Shown piece by piece: positions 22,128-33,188 of a DNA stretch of 64,000 nucleotides. The notes beneath the pieces were generated by a model, which was not told where the DNA came from, did not search any database, and saw only the letters and a program-made list of their open reading frames with translations. The stretch covers positions 1,164,384,055 to 1,164,448,054 of the forward strand of contig CM057454.1 in assembly GCA_016271365.2 (NCBI GenBank), given 5' to 3'. Every line of letters starts with the position of its first letter. Position 1 is the first letter of the stretch. The stretch comes from Neoceratodus forsteri. Taxonomy: Eukaryota > Chordata > Ceratodontiformes > Ceratodontidae. Both the position numbers and the translations under genes were made by a program.

Positions 22128-23805
22128 TAGTTTGTCTAACCTGCCTTCCTTTGCAGCATGGACATTTTGCTGAGCCACCATTTTGGTCCTGGACTTGCCA
22201 GTTTGGACTAATCTGTACCTTGGGGACATTAAAATGGAGACTGCCCCCAGAGGTCTTGTGGGAGTGAATTTCTGCAGGAATTGTAGTTTTTACTGTTTGG
22301 CGACTAAATGGACCTGGAGGGGGAGCCCTTTCTGTGACAGACAGATGATCAACCAACTGAACCTTTTGGATCGCTGGGAAATCCCAGAGCTGCCTGCAGC
22401 AGTGAGTCAGTGTGAAGCTGGAGTTGAGGGAGTGAACAGCTTGGGTAATTCGAGCAGCTGCTCCTGTGTGGAAGTGCAAAGAATCGTCGGGAAGTCTGTG
22501 TCTGGCCTGCCTGCTACCATCTTCCCGTGTGAAGAAGTCTGCATTCTAATATCAGACTATATCCAAAATTGCTGTTATTGTGGCCGGAATCCTGAATTGT
22601 GAAAGAGTGAATTTCGCCTGGTGTGGACCGAAGACTTGCTCCTGGAGCGATCGGCCTGTCAGGAATTGGAGAGACCCAAAGAATGTACAGCTGGCGCAGA
22701 GACACTGCCTAAACTACAACTGGACTGTCATCCGAACTGTGGTATCTGGCTATCTTTATTATAATTCTGCTGAATGTGTACTGTGGGTTGCGATTTGGTT
22801 CCCCACACCCCTGAATGTGTCACGCTAGCTGGAAGCTGCATCCAGCATCTAAAAGAGACTGTAATCTGAACTGCTCACCTGGTCTGGGCCTCACCATCTC
22901 GGCCTAGATGGCCACTCACACCACAGAGATTCATCTGACGAAAGACTCGCTCAGGGATTCGGCTCCCTGCTCAGCACCATTGAATAGGATTTGATATCCA
23001 CGGTGCGTCATGTGGGCCCTGCGTCCCCTGGCAAACCAGCATACCATCCTGAGGTCTTCATCTCATCAATCCTGCCTCCTGGTTTGGGTAACGTGAGTAA
23101 CCATCAGGGTAGCTCCCTGCAACAAAGCTCAAATCATTGTGTGTCATCCGATTTAATTGTTTTGGTTGATCATTATGGACTGAGCGATCCAGCTCTGAAA
23201 TACAAATTGTGGGTTAGAAGTGCATGTTGTTTTCTTTCCTAAGGGCCCCAACAACAGCTGCAATGCTAACCTACCCCAGGCAACTCTTTAGGCTAGCCTG
23301 CATAACAACTGGGTACCCAGAGTGTGTGTGACTGTGCTAGAGGGACACTTAGTGCATGCATGTTTAACCTAAATCAGATCTGAAATCAAATACTAGATTG
23401 CTGCCCCACCCTTGTTCATGTTCCCTGAATAAAATCAGATTCTATTTTTTCTGTATTTAACTTGGCTAGTGTGTACCTTTGTGGAGGGGATACTGTATTG
23501 CCATTGCACTGTTGTACTGCTGGTCTTGTTTTACAGGAGGTCTCCAGGGCCAGTGCAGCTGATCCAGCCAAGGTGGTAAATGTGCCAAGTGTGGGTTCCA
23601 TATTGTATTCTGATGTTAACTGTGATTGTTTATCTGTTGACCAGTGTAAGCCACTAGAGGGGTTAGAGGTGGGTATCAGTGTCCTGGAGGGCTGTACCCC
23701 GAGCAGCTATGCTACCCTTAAACCAACCTCCCCCCCCGGGTGGAGGCTCCAGTTCACCGAGCTCAGGCCCCTCATCCCTTGGGATAGCACCGCCTAGGGG
23801 TTACA
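21777..23805 (+). mobile_element. TGTAACCCC terminal element (probable LTR-type), Q copy
   Basis: Starts TGTAACCCCCCTTACAAATG then AGGGTTCCTAA, and ends GGGATAGCACCGCCTAGGGG then TTACA. The start matches the inverse of 37,808-37,842, and the end matches the inverse of 37,018-37,045. TG...CA ends and an AATAAA at 23,438 suggest an LTR; the 9-bp inverted TGTAACCCC/GGGGTTACA could equally be a DNA-transposon end. No target duplication is seen. It contains a (TAA)n run. No gag or pol frames. The flanks differ from P, so it is not a clean P/Q presence/absence site. Confidence 0.55.
22081..22127. repeat. (TAA)n microsatellite
   Basis: About 15 uninterrupted TAA units. Poly-Asn and poly-Leu frames across it are artefacts. 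Confidence 0.95.
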
Positions 23806-24330
23806 CTTGATTATATTCAAACCATTTATTTCAATTCCTGTAAAAAAAAATATTTAAATATATGATTACTCTCAAGTTTCAAGAAGCCTTGTGTTGTAAA
23901 AGCGTCTACTCTTAAATGTATGCCCCTAGCTAGTAAATAAAATGTAGTAAGTTGATATCTAGGTCAGGATACAAGTTATATGCCTTTTTCTCCAGACATT
24001 CTAAATGTGTACTAGTTAAATGAAACCTAAGTACTCAAAATGAATGTGCTTCTAGACATGTTACTGGCACGGGTCTTCTGCTATCAGCGGAAGTTTATTC
24101 ATGCAATTTCAGGAGTGACGAACACCTGGAATATATCATAAAGTTTTTACATAGTTTTCTATATAATTTAATGCATGGAATTAATTCTACAATAGAGGGT
24201 GCATGTTATTTGGTGTGAACTACAAAACAGAAAAAAAATATTTTTATTTAAACATGTCTATGAATACATTTTTTTCTAAAACAATATACTAAAAATACAT
24301 GTAATTATGTTTAAAACTAGAGCTTAAACC

Positions 24331-24362
24331 CTGATGAAGCCATACCTGGCAAAACATAGGTT
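24331..24362 (+). other. Hammerhead-like motif (Q copy)
   Basis: CTGATGA, then AGCC-ATACCT-GGC (stem II with a 6-nt loop), then AAAAC where the ribozyme core needs GAAA. The P equivalent at 11,805 has the G. A minimal stem III is possible downstream. The match to the animal retroelement-type hammerhead core is good except for one core base, but stem I cannot be drawn. Probably a decayed ribozyme or chance. Confidence 0.4.
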
Positions 24363-24449
24363 CAGGAGGGTCTAACTGATACTTGAACTAAAAAAAATAA
24401 AAATAAAAGAGTTTTGAACATTTCTTGGAGTGGCTGGCCTTTTCCATTT

Positions 24450-24625
24450 CAATCAATCAATCAATATTTTATTTATACAGCACCCATCTCCACTGGACTC
24501 TGGGTGCTGCACAATAAGAACAAATTCAGATAATTTAAAGTACAAAACACAAAATTTTAAACAATAGTAAAATGCATCTGGAAGCATAAACTTATCTTCT
24601 CTACTTAAAGTGCTAACCACTTTTA
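24450..24625 (-). mobile_element. AATC-tailed retroposon fragment, Q-only
   Basis: P reads TTCCATTTTGTCTAAATCCC; Q has about 175 bp between TTCCATTT and TAGTCTAATTCCC. The insert begins (CAAT)n TATTTTATTTATACAGCACC and contains a matching GGTGCTGCACAAT. This is like the retroposon tail at 63,056 (TTTATTTGATATAGCGCC ... GGCGCTGCACAAT). It is a 3' end of a LINE or its SINE, inserted minus. Confidence 0.75.
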
Positions 24626-24639
24626 GTCTAATTCCCCTA

Positions 24640-25198
24640 TAACCCATGCTCTGTCATGCCCAACTGCTTAATCATACCCTGGGAACCAATGAGTTTTTCT
24701 TCCATATCTCCTGTCTTTCTGCTGCTCCCTGAGTAACCCAAGTACCTAGTAGGCCATTAACTCTGTCCCATCTGTGCTTGAAACTGTTTATGGTTTTTGT
24801 ATCCACCACTGCAGCATGTAGACTGTTTCTTGGCTCAGTCACCCTCCCTGTTAAGTAAAACTTTCTCATGTCCCTCCTGTATCCCCCATCTGTCCCCGGG
24901 TTACCAACATGTCCTTTTTACTGAATAGTTTCTCGCAGTTCAACTTTTTCATTCCTTTTTTAGGAACTTAAAGGTTTCTATCATATCCCACCCTCTCCCT
25001 TCTGGTCTCCAGCGAGAACATGTTCATAGCCCTCTGTGTCAGTCCTTGTAGGATCTGTATGTTGGTAGTGAACTATTTTGGTTACCCAAGTCTACACTGT
25101 CTCCAGCCTGTTTTTTCTTTCCACTGGTGAGGACAACAGAACTGAGCAAAGTATTCCAGATGAGGCAGCTGTCACCAGTGATCCATAAAGGCAATTCA
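24640..25198 (-). pseudogene. CR1-type ORF2 tail in Q
   Basis: Minus frame: RKFYLTGRVTEP, NSLHAAVVDTK and SFKHRWDRVNGLLGTW. Then, upstream, thumb-region remnants parallel P 13,202-13,430. Q lacks the LINE that splits P, so it reads through the site. Too decayed to function. Confidence 0.7.
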
Positions 25199-25199
25199 T

Positions 25200-26955
25200 T
25201 GCAAAAAACTCTGTTTTACAAAACCAGTTAGGGTTTCCATTACACCTTTAAAAATATGGAAATTCAATGTTAGGATTAACACGTGTATCAGCACAACAAT
25301 ACCAATCTCTGCAAACATTAGAAACAAAACAGTTATTCGATATATCCCTTGGTGTCCTTCTACCTAACTCATACACCATACAAATATATTGTTCTATACC
25401 ACATGATTAACAAGCTCACCTGGGCAGACTGGGTGGGTCATAGACCCTTTTCTGCCAACCATGTCTATGTATCTATGTAAAATATCTACAAATGGCTGAG
25501 ATATTAACATACAGTATGTTCAAAATGCCATTGACCGCCTCTATATGGCACTTACCTTTACTCATCAATTTGTTGTTTGACTTTGAAGAGTGCAGACGTG
25601 TCCCAGTCCACAGAAGATGACAGCTGCCGACCTTGGTTGGTAAGTGTAGGGCAAGGGGGTGTGGGGTGGTTAGTTGCTTAGCGGGAGGGTTGGGATGTGA
25701 GAGGGGGATGGGGAAACAATGAGAGACCTTTTTTTACAGGAGTTTAAAAAAGATGTTGTGGACCATTTTCTATTTTCACAGGAACAGTAGAACCATTTCT
25801 CAGGGCACTGGGGTGGGTTTCCCAGTGCCCCACACTGCTCTGGGGGGTATAACATAACTGGATACTCTATGTACACTGGGAGTGGACTCCCTAGAGTCAC
25901 ACACTGCTGGTAGAGGTGAGTGTAGTGCTGACACGGGGATTGGACACCCCACTGTTGGCAAAACTATTACATACATACTTCAGGACACTGGGAGTGGGTT
26001 CCCCAATGTCCCACTGTGGGGGAAGGGGTGCTTTATCTGCGACACTGGGAGTGGGCTCCACAGTGTCCTACTGTGTTGGTGGTGGTGGGGGTGAATAAGA
26101 TATTGAAATAGCAAAAAGCACAAAAGACAGTAGCTCAATGGCACAAAACTTTGAGCCTTCAAGCATGAGGTGCACTTACCAGGATGTTAAGCTCAGCTGA
26201 AAAGCACCGAGCTGGAAAACCAGCAAAAAGCACTTCATTCAGTCCTACAGTAAGTTTAAATCTCAGTTCACAGTGTTACAGAAAACAAAGCCTGGCAGAA
26301 CACCCCAGAGTGGAGATTATGTTTAAAAAAAAAAAAACTCTAGGGGGGGTTTATGCAGCCTGGGGTGGGGGCCTGGGGGCTGTAGAATAGACAGAGTTGG
26401 TTGACTGTTGCTTCCTGTTCCTCTGCTGTGTTAGTTCTGTCTGCCAAAAGGGATTTAGTACTGAAAAATAACATCCTTGTTCAGTGCAGAATCCCTTTCC
26501 ATAGGGCTCATACAAAGCAGAATCCTAGTTTGAAGCAGAATCCTGTGTTGTGTGGGACATCTTTTCCCCCATAGGAAATAATGGGAAATCCAACATGTCA
26601 TAACTTTGGAACAAATTTATATTTTCCCACCAAATCTTCAAAAGGCACATCTGTGAGGCCAATGCTTTCTACCCTAAAAATTTCAGCCCAACACTTACAG
26701 CCGTTTCTGAGATATAGGTGGCCGAAAAAACAGCAAAAAACAGGTAAATCTCTGTATTTTCAATACTTTATATCTCAAAAATCTCAAAAGGGATTCAAAC
26801 CAAATTTAGTATATCAACAGACCTACTGCAGCAGATGATGCAAGCCACATTTCAGGAAAATCTGTGAAACCAATTTAAAGTTATTAACCAGGAAAAATTG
26901 CCCTTTAACATTAAACACTCCTACAAACCCTAACTATACCGGCCTTACTGGGCCA
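25200..26955 (-). repeat. S-family composite repeat, inverted copy in Q
   Basis: In reverse order relative to other S copies: a block matching 29,957-30,030 (TTCATTGCAAAAAACT at 25,200), the exon-like module (TTTGAAGAGTGCAGACGTG at 25,583, then GTAAGTGTAGGG), a GC-rich array of ACACTGGGAGTGGG-type units (25,800-26,090), then AT-rich sequence ending AAACCCTAACTATA near 26,945. That end is the inverse of TATAGTTAGGGTT at 27,237. P lacks all of it. A CR1 3'-end stretch (25,415-25,485) lies inside. No coding. Confidence 0.65.
25415..25485 (+). repeat. CR1 3'-terminal fragment with TCTATGTA tail
   Basis: ACAAGCTCACCTGGGCAGAC, then GGGTCATAGACCC, TCTGCC and TGTCTATGTATCTATG. It matches the 3' end at 58,071-58,142. 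The 8-bp tail repeat is typical of CR1 3' ends. Confidence 0.65.
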
Positions 26956-27779
26956 GTACAACATTACCTCCTTCCTTCTGCTACAGTATCAAAGCACCCC
27001 CATAAACCACAACAGGTTGGTTGTGTTGTTGTAGCTATGTCCACAGACCAACAGGAGAGCCTGCAGTGGCAAATAATATAAGCTCAAGGAGGTTTCAGGC
27101 TGTGCTGTTTTTCTCTTTTCCTCATTGACTGAAATTTTAATTTACAGTACAGCTATTTTGAAAACCATTCTATATCCAAAAATTACATTTAATTCTACAT
27201 ATACATACATACATATTATAGGGGCGTGGTCATGCCCCTATAGTTAGGGTTGAGTGAGCAGTTCAATGTTAAACTCAAAATTTTGCACTTTAATAACTTT
27301 GGTACCGTAGAATGGATGATGGATCTACACAAAATTTGGTATGCTCCTTCCTGTGGGGTAGATCTCTTGATCTGGCAAGTTTCGTTATGGTCAGATGTGC
27401 GGTCTCCGAGTTATGGAGAGGTGAAAAAACATGTTTTTATGCACTGACTTTGCTGAGATTTTTCTTTGAACTTGCCTACAGCCCAGAAGGTTTGGTTGGT
27501 TGGCATGAGATTTGCAGGGTAGAAAGGGACTAGCCCACAGACATGCCTTTTGCTTGTCTGGTATAAAAAGAATGCATTGTTTTTAAGTTACTGCAATTTA
27601 AAAATTTGGAAAAATTGTTTCTGAGCATGCTCAGTAGGCACTTCAAGATAGCTGGTTGGTACAGAATAGGAATCCTGCATTGTATGAAAAAATTCCTCTT
27701 TTATAAGGCTGCCATCTTGTTTTCAGTTTGTCTGAAATTCAAAATTATAAACTTCCCAAAATGATATTGTGGTTAGGAA

Positions 27780-28560
27780 ACAACACATGTACAGTATGCA
27801 CAGTAGTTTGCTTATTGGTACCCCTTTGGTGTATTCTGCACTTTCTCTGGTGAAATATGCCCCTTAAATGTGTTTATTTTAACATTTAAATGCTATTTCG
27901 TATTCGTGTAATACAACCTAGGATCCTATTTCGTATGCACAACATAGGATCCTAAGTCGTGAGCTGAAAATAGGATAAATAATGAACGAAACACTTTTTT
28001 GCCAACATGGGGTGCCCAATCCCCATGTCAGCACTACAGCCCCCCGCCAGTATAGGAAGTACTGCACACACATAGCTTGCTTATTTGAACCCCCTTGTGT
28101 GCATTCTGTTGTGTACCCTACAAAGTTCATTTACTCATTTAAATCCTACTGCTATTTGCATGTTACAACCTAGGATTCTAGTTCGTATGTATGAGATACG
28201 ACCTAGGATCCTAGGTTGTGAGCTGAAAATAGGATAAATGATTAAAAAATACGTTTTTCCCAACAGCCCCCTCCCAAAATATGGGGGTACTGCTTACATA
28301 TAGCTTGCTTATTTGGACCCCCTTTGGTGCATTCTGCTGTGTACCTGACGAAAAATGCCCCTAAAATTTGTTTAGTTATTAATTTCAGTCCTATTTCATA
28401 TTACTGTGATACGACCTAGGATCTTAGTTCGTATGCACGAGATACGACCAAGGATCCTAGGTAGTGAACCAAAAATACAATAAATTAATAAATAAATAAA
28501 CACATTTTGCCAACATGGGGTGCCCAATCCCCATTTCAGCACTACAGATACCCCCTCCCG
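27780..28560 (+). repeat. ~230-260-bp tandem array with CCTAGGATCCTAGG
   Basis: TGCTTATTTGRACCCCCTT recurs at about 27,814, 28,077 and 28,306. Each unit carries pairs of TTCGTATGCACGAGATACGA-like phrases around ACCTAGGATCCTAGGT, a near-perfect 14-bp palindrome. Each ends near GAGCTGAAAATAGGATAAAT. Spacings are 263 and 229 bp. Confidence 0.8.
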
Positions 28561-28906
28561 CAAGTATTAGGAATACTGGTCCCATCAGGATGCTAACTCC
28601 GGTGTCAGATGATGTCCCCCGCCCCAAAGCCCTCTTTTACAATTGCCGACTGGGGTGCCCTAACTCTGTCAGCATATACATCCCCACACAGTAGTATGGC
28701 ACACTGGGAGCCCACCCAGTGTACCCAACATACAATACTTAAGATACCCGTGAATGCAGAAAACCGTCCCCCGATGTCTTAAATTGATTTTTAAACCTGC
28801 AAAAATAAAATGGTCCCTCGTTGTCTCACAAGTTCCCTTCCCCCCATCCTCACCCTTCCACTGAGCACCCACCTCCCTGCACCCCACCCCTTACCCTAAT
28901 ACTTAC

Positions 28907-28977
28907 CTACAGAGATCAGGAGCAGCAATCTTCTCAGGACCGGGACATGTCTGCACTCTTCAAAGCCAAACTGCAAA
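28907..28977 (-). other. Exon-like module of S family (copy 1)
   Basis: Minus strand: TTGATTCTTCAG (acceptor-like), 71 nt including CTTTGAAGAGTGCAGACATG, then GTAAGTATTAGGG (donor-like, perfect GTAAGT). The same arrangement is at 43,472-43,541 and 62,088-62,157 (both 70 nt). No open frame is convincingly shared. Confidence 0.5.
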
Positions 28978-28999
28978 CTGAAGAATCAAAGGTAAGCCG

Positions 29000-29900
29000 T
29001 TTCAACTTATATTGATATCTTGACCCTTTTTTGAGATTTTTGCACCAAATTTTCAATGTGGGATTTTTAGGACCCCACCTCATGAGCAATGTCACTATTA
29101 TCTCATTACTTGGTCTTGAAAGGTGATTTAGCAGTCACTGCACAGAATCACCTTTCAAGACCAATTCACAAAATGACACTACCAGCGTTCATGGGGGGTG
29201 TAAAAAAAAAAAACATGTTGAAAATCTGGTGCAAAAAAATCCCCAAAACGGCCATGTTACAAGCGTGCGTTGCGCAATTTATATACACACTTGTAATTTC
29301 GCCAATTATTAATATTTTTATTCCATATTTTCAGCACTGCCATTTTGTCACACCTACTCATGAGCAGTATAGCTGTCATTTCTCATACCCTCCCTAAAAT
29401 GTGTTTTTGCACCTGTGGTGCAGAATGACACAGTCGCTGTGCAAAATCAACTTTCAGGGTGGATTAACTAAATCACAGTGACACTGTTCATGAAGAGATT
29501 TCCCAAAAAGCCCATGTTGAAAATTTGATTAAAAAATTCCCACAAATGACCACGTTATGAACGTGCATTGTGCAATTTCTACGCAGGCTTGTAACTTTGC
29601 CAATTTTTCATATTTTCACTACTGATTTTCAACATTACCCTTTTTCACACCTCCTCATGAACAGTATACAGCTATCATTTTTCACATCCTGCCCAAAACA
29701 TGATTTCACACCTGTGGCGTAGAATGGCGCATTTGCTGTGCGAACTCAACTTTTGGGACATATTAACAAAATGACAGTGACACTGTTCATGAGATGGGGT
29801 CCTCAAAATGACATGTTGAAAACTGGGTGAAAACAATCCTGAAAATACCCCAAATACGTGCATCTGTTGAATTGTGGCACCCGCGGTGCCTTTCAGCGCA
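29000..29900 (+). repeat. ~295-bp satellite, three units
   Basis: Units are marked by GCAATTT.TA.GC..GCTTGTAA at 29,273 and 29,571, by CACACCTCCTCATGAACAGTA, and by ACAGTGACACTGTTCATGAG. The spacing is about 298 bp. Homologous units are at 43.6-44.4, 48.0-48.9 and 62.2-63.0 kb. Confidence 0.85.
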
Positions 29901-30321
29901 CATATCTCGAAAACAACCACATACAAGTTACATTACAAGTTCTCAAAAAGAAGGGAAATTCATTGCAAAAAACTATGTTAATGCATCAGTAAGGGTTTTT
30001 ATTAAACCATAAAATGCTGGGAAATTCAATGCTTCCCTTGCCCCCCAGGACACCCATAACCTTCCTATTTGTGGCTGAACTGGAGTGCCCACCCCCAGTG
30101 CTGCCAGAGAACCTCCTGACACTGGGGTACCCATCCCCAGTGATAGCATCAGTACCCCTACAATAAAGAATAACAATCCATCATTGATCTTTTTTTTTTA
30201 CCTAAAAACCCTGTCCATTAGCGGTCTGCCTCCCCACTGCACCGCCAGCTGCTGTCTGTCTGTCTAGCTAGCTAAATACCTACCTACCTTTCTAAATATT
30301 GGATTAGCTTGCTGTCTATTT

Positions 30322-30565
30322 TATTTTTACTTATTTATTTATTCAATCTTGGATTACAACACCTTTGAGCGGGAGACCGCTCTTTTACAAAGGTTCCACG
30401 TCGTAGAGGGTGGGTATACATACAATATGGGTTCAGGAATATCTAGCTAGGTGAGTAAACATAGACATAATACACTGTAAATAGGAAACAGAGAGGTTTT
30501 AACAATAGGATAATTCAGGTAACAGTAGCAGCCTAGGTGGCATTGTCAGGTAAAAGACAGTAAGC
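30322..30565 (-). mobile_element. Truncated retroposon tail inside S copy
   Basis: An abrupt block beginning TTATTTATTTATTCAATCTTGG and ending near GTCAGGTAAAAGACAG, set between CTACCTACC-type flanks that match each other (30,280 and 30,570). The start resembles LINE 3' tails read inverted (compare TTTATTTATTTATT at 44,414). The family is not identified. Confidence 0.45.
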
Positions 30566-31329
30566 ACCTACCTACCTACCTACTCAATGAAGTGGAGTGG
30601 AGTGCCCACCCCCAGTACTGCTTAGTGTCGAACTGGCCTACCTGGATACCTAAGAATTTCCAGTTGGATCACCTCTTGTTAGATACTTGGCTACATTCTT
30701 AACTCTGAAAATCCTTACATATACTTTTTTTTTAATTAAATGTAGCATTTGCACTACTGTATGTCAATGTAAGATGCAAACATAGAGCAAGTATATCAAA
30801 TTTATGTGGATTATTGATGTAAGTTCATCACCCTCATCCTCTGTTGATTTTTCTAGGTGGGCCCCCATATCAACCATCCAGGTGGACCCCCATATCCCAG
30901 TCCAACCCTGCTTCTCTTGCCTCCCTCCCATCCAGGTTGTCATTCCCTTATCATTTGTGACAGCACTGGGGTGCCCAATCTCAGTGCCGCCAGAGATTCT
31001 TCACATACTTGAGTGGCCAGTCCCCAGTGTCTGCTTCTGTTTTCCTACTCTAAAGAAAACCATCCATCACTGATCTCAACCCCCCCCACTACAAAAAAAA
31101 AAAAGAGAGAATGGTCTATCAGCGATCTGAAATCCCTCAAGCAGCCCCCACTCATCCATCCAACTGACCACTCAGCACCTACAACCACCATCCCCACACA
31201 CGCACTCACCTCAACAGGTCCCACAACACAGCCCCACTCACTGTTCGAAGACAACATCTTGCTGCTGGAACCGGCCACTGCAGAATTCATAGTTTTGTCA
31301 TTTTTACAGCAAATTTTCCCTGTCCTTTA

Positions 31330-32175
31330 GCCCCACCCCCTCAAAAACAAAGGTGCTGAAATTATGCAAATCCATCCTATAATGTTCGGGTGGGTTTTGA
31401 CATTTTTTCCACTTTGTTCATGGGGTGGGGTCATAAAAAGGTTATGTTGAAAATCTGCAGCACAAATATTGAAAAACAAGAAAGTTATGATTGGACCTTG
31501 ACATTCTGGTAATTTTTAATATCTGGACCTCAGATTTTGAACATACCCATTTTTTTTTATACCATCTCACTAATGCGATAGCTGTAATTTTTGACATCCT
31601 GGCCAAAATGGGTTTTTACACTTATGGTGCAAAAATCAACTTTCAGTCTGAATCCCAGAATTTTCACCTACCAGGTTCATGAGGTGGAGTTATAATATGG
31701 CTATGCTGAAAAGTTGTGGTAAAAATATTGAAAAACATCAAAGCTATGATAATATGTTGAAATTTGTCTATGCTTGCTCACAAGTTTGGTAATTTTGACC
31801 TATAACTTTTGACATAACCACTTTTTCACACCACCTCATGAACATGACAGCTGTCATTTTTCAAATCTTGGCCAAAATGTCACACTCATGGCTCAGAATG
31901 ACATTGTGGCAGGCATTTGAACATTTTCATCTACTGGGTTCATGAAGTTTGGTAATACAAGACTACGCTGAAAATATGATGTACAAATACAGTAAAATGC
32001 GCAGGTTATTTAGTGAACGTTGCAGTAGTTCACCATTCACTCTTAACTTTGCTAATTTGTAATATTTTGACTCCAAACTTTCAACATAGCCATCTTTCCA
32101 CATTATCTCATAAATGTGACAGGTGTAATGTTTTTATATCCAGAGGGAGACATGTTGTTATACTTGTGGTAGTAA
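31330..32175 (+). repeat. Diverged S satellite units
   Basis: TTGACATCCTGGCCAAAATG, GTTCATGGGGTGGGGTCA and CACACCACCTCATGAACATG recur at about 270-300 bp. These units are the most diverged of the satellite in the window. Confidence 0.7.
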
Positions 32176-32180
32176 ATGAT

Positions 32181-32740
32181 GTTTAAAACAATATAAATGA
32201 CCATGAAAATTTCTGATCAAAATAAAAAAAAATTATTAAGAAACTTCGTGTATATTCCCAGTCTTCACCTTTGTGGGTATGTTCTGTGATCCCAAGCTGG
32301 TGAGCTGGGTTTGGGTGAGAACTCAGTGACACAGTTACATGGGGTGAAGAGAGTGGGATGGTGCTGTTATGCGACACTGCCATAAGCCACGGAATGAAAG
32401 CTGCAGGGTTGTCCACCCAGACCTGAGTACCATATAGAGAAGACAGCTCTTCTTTTGGTATAGGGCCCTGTACCTCTGCACTCATGGGTGGCAGAGGGCC
32501 ATGTGCACTTGGTGGTAGCTGGACTCTTTGCCCTGTGCATCTGTATCTGCAGACACAAGGACATGCAGGGACAAGAGGGCCCTACATGTCTGCAGCCCAC
32601 CAGACATCCCAAAGAATTCTTAACTTCCATTAGTAACTGGAGTTTTCTTAATCCCCACCCCGTTCCCTGAACAAACATCTTCAGACGTGATGTCCTGCAG
32701 GGCCCTGCATGAAGAAAGCTACAAAAAACTGTGCTGGCAA
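32181..32740. other. Unassigned
   Basis: A minus-strand frame of 100 residues (32,183-32,485) and overlapping frames exist, but no domain is recognised and codon structure is not convincing. No repeat ends were found. Confidence 0.4.
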
Positions 32741-32794
32741 CATGCAGTGAGACATGCTTCTCTACCTTTTAAAAGTGTATCACTATGAGGCACG

Positions 32795-32832
32795 CTGATG
32801 AGTCCTGGTAGGACTAAACATGTGTCTGTGTT
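32795..32832 (+). ncRNA. Candidate hammerhead ribozyme relic, unit 1
   Basis: CTGATGA is followed by GTCC-TGGTA-GGAC, a perfect 4-bp stem II with a 5-nt loop, then TAAAC where the canonical core is GAAAC. ACAT-GTGTCT-GTGTT can form a short stem III ending in GTT, an allowed cleavage triplet. One core base (G to T) would abolish activity. Stem I with upstream GAGGCACG is not evident. Confidence 0.45.
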
Positions 32833-33150
32833 TTCCGTTGGCACCCTTTGCAGATTATGTGAGAAGCCTTTCGGCACCATGCATTCCTGCTTAAAGCCAA
32901 ACCAGCATAACATTTTGTGGTGATTTGCTTATACAGCTCATGATGCTTTGCATTATGGGGGTATGTGCAATTTTGTATTGCTTTCAAACTTGGCTTCCTG
33001 GCCAGTGCCCTTTAGGGTAAACCTTGCTTCGGTGCTTACACATTAAGGTTTCTTTAGCTTGTTTTTATTGGGCTCACCACAACCCATACCTGATAGATCA
33101 ACTTAGGGTAGCTGGTTTATTCCAGTGGGCTGTTGTACAGATGAAGCACC

Positions 33151-33188
33151 CTGATGAGTCCTGGTAGAAAGAAACGTGTGTCTGCGTC
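33151..33188 (+). ncRNA. Candidate hammerhead ribozyme relic, unit 2
   Basis: CTGATGA and GAAAC are both intact here. ACGT-GTGTCT-GCGTC gives stem III with a GTC cleavage triplet. Stem II is spoiled, however: GTCC-TGGTA-GAAA. The lesions of units 1 and 2 are complementary, so a common ancestor with a full core is the simplest reading. Stem I is not convincing in either. Confidence 0.45.

Larger units (their letters stand above)
20166..27215 (+). repeat. Duplicated segment, copy Q
   Basis: Direct copy of P (7,092-13,660). Q lacks MITE B, keeping one TTAA at 20,767-20,770, lacks the 9,377-10,370 segment and lacks the LINE at 12,267. It has its own additions: 21,262-23,930 (including a TGTAACCCC-type element), an AATC-tailed retroposon (24,450-24,625) and an inverted S-family copy (25,200-26,955). 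Non-coding apart from CR1 debris. Confidence 0.85.
27217..32180 (+). repeat. S-family composite repeat, 27-32 kb
   Basis: Ordered modules: a start with a small palindrome (TATAGGGGC/GCCCCTATA), AT-rich sequence, an array with CCTAGGATCCTAGG palindromes (27,780-28,560), a GC-rich GTGCCC-type block, the exon-like module (28,907-28,977), ~295-bp satellite (29,000-29,900), a second GC-rich block (29,957-31,330) split by a LINE tail, and more satellite (31,330-32,175). The same module order recurs at 43 and 61.7 kb. No long frame; short frames are in different phases in different units. Confidence 0.75.

Noticed and set aside
22024..22479. Poly-Leu and poly-Asn reading frames
   Set aside because: Translations of the (TAA)n microsatellite.
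32183..32678. Possible host or retroviral coding segment, minus strand
   Set aside because: No conserved domain, overlapping frames of similar length, no splice or repeat context.
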